Assembly: GCF_027244095.1 (NCBI RefSeq)
Contig: NC_069660.1
Location: 55,071,834-55,135,833, forward strand
DNA: 64,000 nt
Reading direction: 5' to 3'
Source of the DNA: Hemicordylus capensis
Lineage: Eukaryota > Chordata > Lepidosauria > Squamata > Cordylidae
The translations under genes and the position numbers were made by a program. The notes beneath the pieces are model-generated. The model had not been told where the DNA came from and ran no database searches. It saw nothing but the letters and a program-made list of their open reading frames with translations. Positions within the stretch are counted from its first letter, which is position 1. Every line of letters begins with the position of its first letter. This document shows, in pieces, positions 42,798 through 54,429 of this stretch.

Positions 42798-44510
42798 AAC
42801 TTTCACCACCAATGGAATCTATGCTAGGTTACAGGGGTCATCACCGAGAGAGCCCTGTTGGTGTAGTACAAAAGATGCAGTAGTTGTTATATCCCCTACA
42901 GAGTAAATCAGTGCATAGTTCATAATTGATTATTACTTCTTCACCAACTGTAATTTAATTTTAGTTGCAACCAATGTAAAACATACTGCATATCCGGTAA
43001 CCTTGCACCCTTCTCCAGCAAGAAAATAATTGTCATCCATTATTAACATGTGGGAAATTTCTATCCAATATTGTGATTAACCATTAAGTTCTAATTTGTA
43101 AATACAACAGTGTGACACCTATACTCAAATAAAGCAAATTGACATACCTTGACTTCTTATAGCAGCCTTCTAATATCCTAGTCAGCACAAAGTGAAAATA
43201 TATGGCAGAGAAACCTCATCTAAGAAGGTGGTTTAAAAGCAGAAACATTGTCTGACATCCTGACTAACAAAGTGCCAGTCCTACATGAGACATGCTAGTG
43301 CTGCTGATGAGTTCAACTAACACAATACCAGCACTTGTCAAAAGTGGTGGTGGGGGGTGCGCAAATGTCAAGTGATATCCCCTTCCCCTCGAAGCACTCT
43401 GTTCCATCTAAAAATATGTCCCTAAAGGTTGCACAGTTCACAGGGACATATTTTCAGGTGGCACAGAGGGCTTCTGGGGGATGGGGAGATTAGCACAATC
43501 CACTCCCACCCACCTTGCACAAGCACCAGTGCTGCATTTTTCTGAAATTCTGCAGGAGCACCAACACTTTGTTAGCCAGGATGTCAGCCATTGTGTCCAA
43601 GGCATTTTGGTTTCTTTTCAGTGGTCCATGAGGAAATTAAACTTGTTTCTTTCTAAATACCAAGGTCTGCATATCACATGTTCCTCCTTGATTCATCATC
43701 CTTTCCCCACAGGACTTCTCATGTAAACAGTCTGTTGCTTCCTTCCTCCCACCAATCAAGTTTGTCTACATTTTTTAATAAATGTGCGGTCCAGAGTTTA
43801 ACCTTACTTCACAATGTTTACTATAGTAGAATAACTTCTAAGTTTTGGAAAACGGTGATTCATTTAATAACTTATAATGATACTCATAATAACTCTTGCT
43901 CAAAGTAGAATGAGGTTGCTTCTGCTCATGCAAAGAGGGTTTTCTGCTCAACTCTTATGGAAAGATATTCTCCAAAAAGCTGCTCCTGAAGGCTGGAGGA
44001 CTTTCTGCAATGAATTTTAGGAGAGCAGGAATTGGCAGCCCCTGTGAGCACATACAGACAAGTGCCTCCTACTCGTACCCAGCATGTCTGGATCTAATCC
44101 ATTGTTCCACTAAAAGCTCTGCCTACAGATCATTTTGCCTTCATGATAGGGCACCATGTGTTGCCACAGCAGTCAATATCATGACCTGTGGGATTTCATC
44201 TTGTCCCAAGATTGTCTTATTGACACAGTCAGAGTAACTTTCATTATTATGTCAACAGCAGTTTGGCAATATAATGCAAAGCAGACAACGTATATCACCT
44301 GCACACAATCCTAAATCTAATTAAGGTAGCTGCATTGTTCGGATATGTGCCAATGAATTATAATGATAGAGTTACAACTAAAATGCAAAGTGGCAGGCTG
44401 GACTTGTTTGACTTGCTGCATTTATTTTAGGTAAGGATAATTTACTCCAGTTTCCAGCATAGCTCCCAAAGCAGCTTTCTACATCATATCACTATGACTT
44501 TGTTGACATA
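42798..44510. other. SIKE1-CSDE1 intergenic, nothing recognised
   Basis: Open frames of 75-85 codons show no family features. No gene. Confidence 0.45.
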
Positions 44511-44965
44511 CAATCATCCCTTGCCAACTGCAGTTTTGAGTGTGTGAGAATGGGAAATTGTGACAGGTCTTGCCAGCTGCGACCCAAGTATCCGTGGTTG
44601 GCAAATTTTTTAGTGATTTTTGGGAGGTTTCAGCTATTTGGGGGGGTTCAGAGGTTTGATCTGCTCATTCCTCTTGGTGACCCTTCCCAATTTAAAATGT
44701 CTTTGAGTGATTTGGGGGGGTTCAGAAATTTCCAGAGTTTCAACTACTCATTCTTCTTGGTGGCTCTTGGAGATATTACAGAACTTGTTGGGATTTATTT
44801 TTTTTAGCAAAATGTTTTGTATTTTTTCATTTATTTTTAGGTCTTTTTGCGGTCACGGTTCCCCTAACCCCGTTTCCCATAGACTTTAGCACCTCGCCAA
44901 CTGAGAATTTGCTAATGGCAAGGTTTTGCCAGAACAGAACCCTAGCAGTTGGTGAGGGATGACTG
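44511..44965. mobile_element. Tc1/mariner-like MITE
   Basis: Ends CAATCATCCCTTGCCAACTG and CAGTTGGTGAGGGATGACTG, flanked by TA on both sides. 455 bp with T-rich, GGGGGGTTCAGA-type internal repeats (44,640 and 44,714). No transposase is present. Confidence 0.8.
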
Positions 44966-45734
44966 TATACCAATCTGTGATATCACAGCTTATATAACTG
45001 GAATTATGGGGTGCCCAGTTGTCTAATATAACAGGAAACCTGTAGCTTCTGCAATTGTAGAATTATACAGGCACAGGATTGCCTATATATTGTGGATGGA
45101 GAAGTAAAATAGCATTCCATCTTATTTCACCTAACAACCCCCTTCGACTTCCTGTGGCTTCTCAAAACTTTCCCTTTGCACTATTTATACTAGAAGGGAC
45201 ATCGTTACACTCAGAATCACCTGCTCAGCAAGTGTGCTAGTTTTTTTTTAGATCCATGGGGAAATGGCTATGTTGAGGAGTAAAAGCTGAAAAGCAGACA
45301 TGAAAGCTCAAGACCACAGTTGGGTCTCTCCCCTGCTCCCATCTTTATTCTGGGATTTTTATTTTTTCATTCAAATAGAGAAGCACAGACTGACTCAATC
45401 TCTTTGAGAAAAGTCTTTTTAGATGTTCTGTCTTCCATATGACATGCTTTCATGGGTTAGTTGAAATAAGTTTTGAATTTCTACAAATTAAGAATGAAGA
45501 GGGCCCTGTAACATCAATCTTGCTCATGTTCAGATCAGTTGGAATGTTGATAAGGAAAAGAGGGGAGGGGGAAGGCAGTTAGTGGGCAGAGAAGGGAGTA
45601 GGGGTTAAACCGCCTCTGCCCTTGTTGCACTGGAAACAACTATGAAAAGGGCCTCTGCAAAGTGCTGGTTGGGGAAAGCTTTCCCAACTCCCAAAGGAGA
45701 AATGTCAAGAAAGGGTAACCATTAGAGCTGAATG
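44966..45734. other. Intergenic, nothing recognised
   Basis: No gene or known repeat. Confidence 0.45.
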
Positions 45735-45892
45735 GTTTAACTCATGTCACTGACACCAATGTTTAAAATTTTAATGTGTTTTTATCTATTATGAATATAT
45801 CTTTTTATGAATTTTTGTTTTAATTCTGTACACCACCTAGAGACTTTTATACTAGGCAGTATATAAATTCAATAATAAATAAATAAATAGGG
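45735..45892 (+). mobile_element. LINE 3' tail
   Basis: TTTTAATGTGTTTTTATC, CACCACCTAGAGACTTTTAT, GGCAGTATATAAATTCAAT and an (AATA)n tail: the CR1/L2-type terminus. Confidence 0.7.
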
Positions 45893-46013
45893 GAACAGGC
45901 TTGATCAAACAGGCCTCACTTCTTAACTCTGGCTGCTTTTCTTTTGTGCATTTTACCTCAGAACTGCTAGGCCTCGGTGTTCTTGTACAGCTTTTATTAA
46001 CTTCCACCCATGT

Positions 46014-46222
46014 TCCTCATAGGAAGTTGCCTTATACTGAATCAGAACCTTGGTCCATCTAGCTCAGTACTGTCTACACTGACTGGCGGTGGCTCCCCGG
46101 GGGTCCAGGCTGGAATCACTCCCAGCCCTACTTGGAGATGCTGCCAGGGATTAAGCCTGGGACCGTCTGCATGCAAGCATGCAGATGCTCTTCCACTGAG
46201 CTATAGCTTCATCTCCTAAGGA
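46014..46222 (-). repeat. tRNA-Ala-like SINE
   Basis: The reverse strand has AAGCTATAGCTCAGTGGAAG (A box), CATGCAGACGGTCCCAGGC and the body ending AGTATAAGGCAACTTCCTATG, as at 35,383. Confidence 0.85.
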
Positions 46223-47139
46223 GACTATCTTAACAGTGCTCACATGTAGTCTCCCTTCCAAATTCAAACCATGGTGGACCCTGCTTAGCAAAGGGGGTGA
46301 TCCATGCTTAGTGCCACAACACCAACTCTCTTCCCTCATCATGGGGGAGATTTCCTTGAAAAGGCCAGAGACCCCAAGACATTTAACAGGTACAACTTTG
46401 GCTAGCACATGAGAGTGTAAGCAGCACCTGTTGATATTCTGCCTGTACTTTGGCTGCTTGACAGCTAGAATTGAAGAAGATAATGGCCCTTCTTCTGCCA
46501 CCGGCCCTGCTCCAGTCCCTGCCACCACCAGCAGATGCCACTGCCGGCCCAACTCCAGCCGCTGCTGCTGGCCCTGGTCTTGCTGCTGTCACTGCCGCTA
46601 CAAACCACCTCACCACCCAGCTCACATGCCAGGAAGAAGGAGAATGTCCTCTTTCCTTGCTGGATCAGAAAACCTTTTGGGAGGGTGCAATGTTCATTTA
46701 TTCAACATAGGCCCCCTCTGACCTTTTTGTGCCACTATGACACCCTGTTTAAAAAAGCAAATGAATTCAATTAAAGCAAAAAGACCTTGCAGGATAATTA
46801 TGGATGTGGCAGTTCCAACTGAGTGCCAAAAGCAAGGAGATTCAATGTCTTATGATGTTCACACCATGGGGGCATGAGACCTGATGTGCAGTCTGGGATC
46901 TTGTATTGACAAAACCATTACCATGGAAAGACAATTTGGCTAGGTCTTCCATGTTCCAACCCAATCCAATCTGCATAGGTTGTGTAGGTAACAGTACTCA
47001 CCATACGCTCAGAGGCACATGTTTTCAAATTCTTCTTAAACACTGCTGTCACACTAATCCTCAGATTTTTCTATTGCCATCAGCCTATGCAGATAGTGGA
47101 TTGGAGGACCTAGCCAAATTGTGTTTCCATGGTTATGAT
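46223..47139. other. Intergenic with a short GC-rich patch
   Basis: A GCCACCACC/GCTGCTGCTGG-rich patch (46,490-46,620) gives overlapping open frames in several phases; no gene is called. Confidence 0.4.
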
Positions 47140-47397
47140 TTTGTAAAGTAAAAAGTAAAGTGTGCTGTTGAGTAGGTTTCAACTCCTGGCGACTACAGAG
47201 TCCTGTGGTTGTCTTTGGTAGAATAAAGGAGGGGTTTACCATTGCTTCCGCATAGTATGAGATGATGCCTTTCAGCATCTTCCTATATCGCTGCTGCTCG
47301 ATATAAGTGTTTGGGAAACACACCAGTGGGGATTCGAACTGGCAACCTCTGACTTGGAAGTCAAGCCATTTCCCTGCTGTGCCATTAGGTGGATTTT
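47140..47397 (-). repeat. Sauria-type SINE
   Basis: GTAAAGTGTGCTGTTGAGTA, TTCAACTCCTGGCGACTAC and GGGGATTCGAACTGGCAACC (B-box complement) in the order of the copy at 11,412. Confidence 0.85.
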
Positions 47398-47607
47398 GTA
47401 AGCCAGTGCAATATCTCAGATTGGACATCAGGTCTCATGCTCCCATGGTGCAAACATCATGAGCAATTGAGTTGCCTCGCTTTTTGGAGTTGTTGAAGCT
47501 GCCACACCCATAATTAACCTGTAAACCAATGTGGTGCTTGTTTGCTTTTTGCTTTAATTGAATATGTATTAGAAATGCATGTAGTTGCGCAGTGGCATAT
47601 TCCAAGC

Positions 47608-47783
47608 CAGGGGTTCCCAGCCTGTGGTCCTCCAGATATTGCTGAACTGCAACTCTCATCATCCCCAGCAACAATTTATTGTGGCTACAACTCTTATCAT
47701 CGCCAGCCACAATAAATTGTAGCTGGGGATGATGAGAGTTGCAGTTCAGCAATATCTGGAGGACCACAGGCTGGGAACCCCTG
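47608..47783. mobile_element. hAT-type MITE, near-perfect palindrome
   Basis: Ends CAGGGGTTCCCAGCCTGTGG and CCACAGGCTGGGAACCCCTG. The arms, about 65-70 bp each, match almost base for base (GGACCTCCAGATATTGCTGA-like segments). Flanked by TTCCAAGC and TTCTAAGC (8 bp, one difference). Confidence 0.85.
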
Positions 47784-48074
47784 TTCTAAGCATAAAAAGC
47801 TGGAAGCTTCAGGCAGAGTGCAGGAGATGCTTCCAGCCTAAGCTTCAGAATATTCAGACAGCTGTTTTTATGGTGGTGAACCAAGTGGCATTTAAAGAAT
47901 GTTGGTGGGTTCATTCATAATTCTGGGCAACCATAACCTGTCCTTTCCTATGCCTTTCTCCTCTCCCCAGTCCTGACTCATTCCCTCCTATTGCCAAGGG
48001 TTTGCAGGGGCCTTAGGGACTGTCAAAGCAACAATGACTTTGTATGTTCTGAGAATCTCCACCTGCTTACTTGA

Positions 48075-48312
48075 TTAAAGGTAAAGTGTGCCATCAAGTC
48101 GATTTCGACTCCTGGCGCCCACAGAGCCATGTAGTTTTCTTTTGGAAGGATATAGGAGGGGTTTACCATTGCCTCCTCCTGTGCAGTATGAGATGATGAC
48201 TTTCAGCATCTGCCTATATCGCTGCTGCCCAATATAGTACCAGCGGGGATTCGAACCAGCAACCTTCTGCTTGTTAGTCAAGCATTTCCCCGCTGTGCCA
48301 TTAGGTGGCTGC
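48075..48312 (-). repeat. Sauria-type SINE
   Basis: AAAGTGTGCCATCAAGTCG, TTTCGACTCCTGGCGCCC, CAGCGGGGATTCGAACCAGC and CCCCGCTGTGCCATTAGGTGG. It is the cleanest copy in the window. Confidence 0.9.
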
Positions 48313-49405
48313 TCACTTGATTAGGGTATTACAAAACAACTCATGTGTCTTTGCATGAGTCATTCACTGAAATTTCCATACTTCTCATTTCAAGAAAAAC
48401 GTTGCTAGGCAGGGAAGTGAGAGCAAACCTATGAGTGGATTCACCACAACTGCTGAGCTAGAAAAGCTAACATGATCCCCATGCTAAGTAGCTCAGAGTG
48501 CCTCCAGGCTGCAAATCCCTATAATATCTGCATTAGAGCTAGATTAGAGAATCCACTCAAGCTCTCTTTCATAGAAGGAAGTGAACCCATCTTCCTGAAG
48601 GTGCGATATTAAAGCCCTGGGCCCATGTTTCTAAAATGTCAAGTTCTGCATGGATGTTGCTTTCTCTGTCCTATTAGTCTCCGTCCTACTGGTCTCCTAT
48701 TATGCTCCTAGATGTGTACAGACTGGTTATGGTTATTCAGTGGTGAACGAAAGGCATTCTGCATAGGGACTCATACTTTACACATGCAAAGGCTGAGCCT
48801 TGTAATAGGAAACATGTTTGTGGTCTAAGTGTTGGCTCAAATTAAGACCTCGGTGGGTAATACACCCCACCACACACATTGAAGTCCTTTCTTCAACATA
48901 GTTTTGTCGCCTACTTTAACTACCTTGCAGCAGGGGCAGTACACTAATAGGTGAGCCCATGCTTATGTCAGGCTGGCTCTGAGATAAGCCTAGTTACATT
49001 AACAAAAAGTTAGTAGCTCAGCTGATTTCCAAATCAAGCCAAACTCATCCCCACTTTTAAGCTCCCAACCTCCTTCCCTTTCATCCTACTTGCCAGGATG
49101 GTGTGGCAGTGGCAAGCCACAGGTTGAGAGGTCCCTTCATGCCCCTTCTTTTCTCCATTGCCCAATATGATGAGTGTCAGTAGGATTTGGGAAAACTACA
49201 TTTCCCAGGGGTTACTTTGGCCTGACTTGGTGCTTGCTCAACTGTGTAACATGCCATATGTCAGGGAAGTAAGACCTCTCTTCCCTGTACTTGAAGTTTG
49301 CTGCTGGAGTCTCAGCTGTTCCACTTCAATAAAGAGGGATAGAGGGAAGCAAATCTGGAGGATCAGTGGAAAGCTGGACAGTAAGAAAGAAGGGGCTGGG
49401 GGCAG
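48313..49405. other. Intergenic, nothing recognised
   Basis: No gene or known repeat. Confidence 0.45.
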
Positions 49406-49410
49406 GATGG

Positions 49411-49711
49411 TGTAGTGGAGCGTAACAGAGCAGAAACTGAGGCTTGTTAAGTTTATTGAACAAAGTTACTAAGGTTTATTACTTAACTATTACCAAATCA
49501 TAAATAATAGTCCTACTCTGAGTGAAAGATAACAGAAAAATAACAGTCTCAAGCATCCAGTAAAAAATAAAAACTGACCAATCACTCTACAGCACTGATT
49601 ATTGTCATGATCATTCTAAACTCTACCCCAAGCCTATACACAGATATACATACAACACATCAGTGGCAAGAACAAAGACAATATATATATATATATACAT
49701 AAATCCCAACA
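49411..49711. repeat. Copia LTR (left)
   Basis: Direct repeat of 52,513-52,794 (shared CAGAAACTGAGGCTTGTT, ACCAAATCATAAA and CCCCAAGCCTATACACAGAT), with a (TA)n run near its right end. Confidence 0.9.
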
Positions 49712-50731
49712 TTCCCCTTCCTTAATTTATAAGCCCAATTGCTATCTGCAAATTCAAAATTGTTCTCTGGTTAATGGTTTTGTCAGTATGTTTGCAACCA
49801 TTTCTTCTGAAGCACAATATTTTATATCAATATCTTTATCTTGTAATTCTCTTACAAATGATATTTAACATCAATATGTTTACTTCTCTGTGTAACTTTC
49901 TCACTTTGTAACAGAATATTATAAAACTGATGATTGTATTCATACATTATAATAGGCGTCAATGCAACTACTCCAAAATCTTGTAGAAGTTTATGCAACC
50001 AAATAACCTCTTGACAAGCTTAAGCCACAGATAATATACTCAGCTTCAGATAAAGCTATGATAGATTGTTTCTTGCTTAACAATGAGATTGCTCCTCCTC
50101 CATAGAAAATACATTGCCACTAGCTGACTTTTTCAGAAAGACAGAAATCTAATTTCAGTATAATGTCTAATTGTGACTTAGTTTTTCCAACAGGTAAAGA
50201 AGTTGAACAGTAACTGTAATGTCAAAGATAAAGTAATCAATCTTGATTTTGCAGATAGATCTGATCAAGAAGGGGTAACTGAACCACAATTAGAGGTGAG
50301 ACATTCAAATAGGATTAATAAAGGGATTCCACCTAAAAGATTTTCTTTTAAAGCAAAAAAAGAGAAAATACCTGAATCTACAGACTGGCATAAAATAAAA
50401 GGAATATTCTATTCTGGTACACATAAGTGGACACAGGTTGCTAAGGAAGAGATTGGTTCACTTCATAAGAATAAGACATGAACACTTGCAAAGTTACCAG
50501 AAAACAGAAAGGTTATAGGATGTAAGTGGGTGTTTACCATTAAGTGTGATGAAAAAGGAGACATTCAACGATATAAAGCCAGGTTGGTTGCTAAGGAGTA
50601 TGCACAGAAATGTGAGAACTCTGAAGAGACCTTTGCACCAGTAGTTAAGTACACATCAATTGGACTGTTACTTGCAATTGCTGCATCTAAGGGAACGGAT
50701 GTACATCATCCATCAGAGTTATTACTTAGAG

Positions 50732-50866
50732 CAGGGTTTCTTAACCTTGGGCCCCCAGATGTTGTTGGACTACAACTCCCATCATCCTCAGCCACAAAGG
50801 CCATGTCTGGGTATGATGGGAGTTGTAGTCCAACAACATCTGGGGGCCCAAGGTTAAGAAACCCTG
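50732..50866. mobile_element. hAT-type MITE inside the Copia element
   Basis: Ends CAGGGTTTCTTAACCTTGGG and CCCAAGGTTAAGAAACCCTG, exact inverted repeats. Exact 8-bp duplication ACTTAGAG at 50,724-50,731 and 50,867-50,874. 135 bp; the arms are near identical, so the insertion is younger than the Copia host. Confidence 0.95.
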
Positions 50867-51851
50867 ACTTAGAGTATGTTAAAGATGACGAGCTTTATGG
50901 GTTTGATTGTAGAAAAGAGTTGGCAAATGTAGCAAGTGACTGTGTACATCACCTGTGTACACAAGGACTGCATAACCTTATGACATCGTAGGATGGATCA
51001 TCCAAGTAAAGATAGCATCATCAAGCTGGAAAAGGTGGAGTTGATGAGAAATATAAAAACAAAGCCATACAAGTTTAAGAACAGGTGCACTGAGTGTGTT
51101 GAAATGAATGCTATCAAACTAAAACCAAAGATTTAACTCCTTTTGAATTGTGGAACAGAAGAAAACCCAGTTTAAAGCATATCAGAGTGTTCGGAAGTAA
51201 AGCGTACGTGTACATCCCCAAGGAGCAGAGGGGGAAATTGGACTGTAGAAGTGAGGAAGGAATTTTTGTGGAATATGAATCAGACAGTAAAAATTATAGA
51301 ATACTTGACCCTGCTACTGACACTATCAAGTTGTGCAATGTTGCTTACCATGCTTACTGTGCTCTGTGGGTCTCCAGTTGTCCAGCTGCTATCAAACAGC
51401 AGTTTTAGTAGGTAATCTATTTTGTAGATAAGCTGCTTCCTTAATAGCTTCCCCCTAGTACTTATTTTGCAGTCCCGCATCAAATAGCATGCTTCTGTAC
51501 ATTTCAAATAAAGTCCTATTTTTCCTCTCAGCTGCTTCATTTTGTTCTGGAGTATAGGGAATGGTTGCTCAATGTCATTTCTGCAATATTCACCACCATT
51601 GTCAGTACTCAAAGTCTTAGGTTTCTTCCCAAATCTATTAGTGACACTGCTCATGTACTCTTTAAGTTTCAAAGTCATCAATAAAAGTCAGAAAATGCAA
51701 ATTTATCTCTCATGTTTTCACTGGGAAGGGACCACAAACATCACTATGGATTAAGTCCAAGACTTCACTTGACTGAATTTCCATGTTTGAAGAATATGTA
51801 TTTCTGACTGCATATTTTATTCAATCAATCAACATTTATTATGGTCGTAGA

Positions 51852-52130
51852 CAGGCGTGGCTTGTGAACTCTCCTCCGGGGCGGGGGGGGGGGGCTTCTT
51901 TAAGGTAAACTGAGCCGGCACTCCATGCCGCCCAGCAGCCCCCGTGGCGGGGAATCGCCTCCGCCACTCACCTGGCCACTGGCGGGGGCTCACCTCTGCG
52001 GGAGCCAGGTGAGTGGCGGAGCCGATTCCCCACCGCGGGGGCTGCTGGGCGGCATGGAGTGCCGGCTCTGTTTATCTTAAAGAAGCTGCCCGCCACACAC
52101 CCCTGGAGGCGCGTTCACGAGCCGCGCCTG
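51852..52130. mobile_element. GC-rich long-inverted-repeat MITE (hAT-like)
   Basis: Ends CAGGCGTGGCTTGTGAACTC and a right end CACGAGCCGCGCCTG. The arms meet again at GGCACTCCATGCCGCCCAGC / GCTGGGCGGCATGGAGTGCC. Exact 8-bp duplication GTCGTAGA at 51,844-51,851 and 52,131-52,138. It is far more GC-rich than its surroundings. Confidence 0.85.
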
Positions 52131-52139
52131 GTCGTAGAC

Positions 52140-52512
52140 CAGCATAAAATTACAAGTTAAAAGAAAGTGATACTAAGGGGGCTAACAAAAGGCACAAATT
52201 ATAAGTTACATGTTAAAAATAAAGGTGATTGCAAGTACCATGCAAAATATCATGAATAGGCTGAAATTAAAAATAATTGCAATTTAAATAGACTAGCTAA
52301 AATAGATAAAAATTACACATATTAATACTAAAAATATTAAAACGTGCTAAAAATAAAAGAATACTATATCATAGAAAATGCACAGAGAATATAAAATGGT
52401 AAAATCCAGTTTAAAAATTAAAAAGCAATAAAAAACAAAGCAATAAGAGAGGAGGCGTGGGCAGGCCAACAGCATATTTTATTTTTTCCAGCACTCTGGG
52501 CCCGTAACCCCG
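52140..52512. other. AT-rich stretch, probably LINE-derived
   Basis: Together with 51,826-51,851 (AATCAATCAACATTTATTA) this looks like the reverse complement of a LINE 3' end that the GC-rich MITE has split. The family is not clear. Confidence 0.35.
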
Positions 52513-52794
52513 TGTAGCGGAGTGTAATGGAACAGAAACTGAGGCTTGTTTATTGAAGAAAGTTACTAAGGTTTATTACTGAACTATTACCAAATCATAA
52601 ACAACAGTCCTACTCTGAGTGAAATATCCTAAAAGAAAAATAACTGTCTCAAGCATTCAGTAAGTCCAATCAGTCTACAGCACTGATGATTGACACAAAA
52701 CATTCTAAACTATACCCCAAGCCTATACACAGATCTGCATATAATACATCAGTAGCAAGAACAAAGACAATGTAAATACATATAAATCCCAACA
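52513..52794. repeat. Copia LTR (right)
   Basis: Direct repeat of 49,411-49,711; same ends (TGTAG and CCCAACA). Confidence 0.9.
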
Positions 52795-52799
52795 GATGG

Positions 52800-53099
52800 A
52801 TGGGACAAAACACAAGAAAAATTAAAATACAAATTTTAGAAAGAAAAACTTGTAGAAAAACTTGGGAGCCACCATTTATTTATGACTTTCACATCAACAA
52901 GGCCTTCAGGAATCTGTTGTATCTTCATGTTTTTCTGTGTTTTAGCATATTCAGTTTAATTCAAATTTAGTCTTGGAATATAATTGGGGGGGGGGATCAC
53001 TAGTCAAGTATTCCTGCTGCGCCTGGCAGTGATCTAAAATGGGCATGTCAACCAGAGATGCTGAGGAATTGAAACTGGGGCTTTTAGTAGGCAAAGCAT
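52800..53099. other. Intergenic, nothing recognised
   Basis: A G-run at 52,986-52,995. No gene. Confidence 0.4.
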
Positions 53100-53168
53100 G
53101 CTAAAATATTATATACCGCCCTGAGCCATTTTGGAAGGGCAGTATATAAATTGAATGAATGAATGAAG
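53100..53168 (+). mobile_element. LINE 3' tail
   Basis: ATATACCGCCCTGAGCCATT, GGCAGTATATAAATTGAA and a (TGAA)n tail. Confidence 0.75.
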
Positions 53169-54049
53169 CAAGCATGTGACCTACAGTTGAGCTATGGGGC
53201 ATCTATTTTGTGAGTTAATTCAGCACTCAGAAGTGTCACCATTAAGCAAAGGCATTTCATTGCCAATTCACAATGGTTGCACTTCAGATCAGGAGGAAGT
53301 GGGGAAGAAAACTGCACCTAGTGAAATGGTTGTCTGAATATGCTTCAGCATACCCAGATCTTATAATGTCACCACTACAAATGACTAGGGAGCTGCTGTA
53401 CATTGGGGTTGGAAAGGAATGTGGGGCAGAGGACTCAAGCCTAGAGCTTTTCTGCATAGGTATTCAATGTAGATTGACAAGGGTTGCCCCCTTTTTTCTG
53501 TTTATGCTCCCTTTTAAGAAGGGAGTAAGAGGCAGAAATCCAGCAGATGATGTTGTTCCGGCCAGGAAGATGCAATAATGACTAATGTTGTGTTTGGAAA
53601 TTCTTTCTGGTGCATAACTATTAGAGGAACAGGAAGAGACCAAAAAAGTTTGCCATCTCTTGAGCCAGAGAAGGGTCCTATTGTTTAGAACATCTCAATG
53701 CCTCTCTCCCTTCCCATATCCACTGATGTTGAGCTACAATGAAGGGGAAACAGCAGAGGAAAAACTGTTAGCATGCAGGGGCGGCATAGAGACATTTAAT
53801 GGCTTATGCACACAGGAATCAATCGATGATTGTGCCTGTACACGGAGCTATAGGTTTCTGTAGAAGTTGCCCTTTAATAGGGCTGTTGAAGTTTCTGCAG
53901 AAGTTGCCCATTGGAAGGCAAACTGGCTTCTGTATTTCTTGTTACTGTACCATTGCAGCTCACTAGCTGTGGAGAAAACAATGAATAAAACAACTACATC
54001 TATATAAAAATTCACAAATGTTATCTCAGTAATACCTCCAACAGCCTTA
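53169..54049. other. Intergenic, nothing recognised
   Basis: A 101-codon frame (53,273-53,578) has no family features. No gene. Confidence 0.4.
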
Positions 54050-54185
54050 TTATTTACTTACTTACTTATACATTTATATCCTACTCTTCCTCCGAGGAGC
54101 CCAGAGTTGAGCTCATGGTTATGTTTCTCCTCACAGCAACCCTGTGAGGTAGGTTTTTGGCTGAAGCTGCTTAGTGAATCCAAGG
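54050..54185 (-). repeat. tRNA-derived SINE fragment
   Basis: CATTTATATCCTACTCTTCC, GAGGAGCCCAGAGTTG and CAGCAACCCTGTGAGGTAGG: the first half of the family at 17,376. Confidence 0.7.
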
Positions 54186-54429
54186 TAGGGCTTGAGGCTT
54201 CTAAATCTCAGACTCCATTGCACCAGTTCTTATTAACAGCATGCTCTGCAAAAGTGGCTCTTAAAGGAATTGGAGCTAACCCATTCAGGGCAAAGGTGGC
54301 ACCCCTGGCCTCATCAGAAAAATGGTAGCATCCTTTGCACCTACTGAAAATATGCCCCAGTCATATATAAGATGGTCTCTGTGTGAGCTAATCTGTGAAA
54401 GAGGCAAATTCTGTGCTAGAGATCATTAG

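Larger units (their letters stand above)
49411..52794 (-). mobile_element. Ty1/Copia LTR retrotransposon fossil
   Basis: Two direct LTRs of about 300 and 282 bp (49,411-49,711 and 52,513-52,794) start TGTAG and end CCCAACA. GATGG on both outer sides is a 5-bp target duplication. Between them lie pol-derived parts: RNase H-like codons near the left LTR (reverse strand), a reverse transcriptase part (50,530-50,700), an integrase C-terminal part (51,148-51,350) and an integrase core part (51,520-51,681, reverse). The parts lie in mixed orientation, so the element is rearranged, and it is broken by many changes. The LTRs differ visibly, so it is old. Two MITEs (50,732 and 51,852) and a LINE-like stretch lie inside. 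The reverse strand is given because RNase H and the integrase core point that way. Confidence 0.85.
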
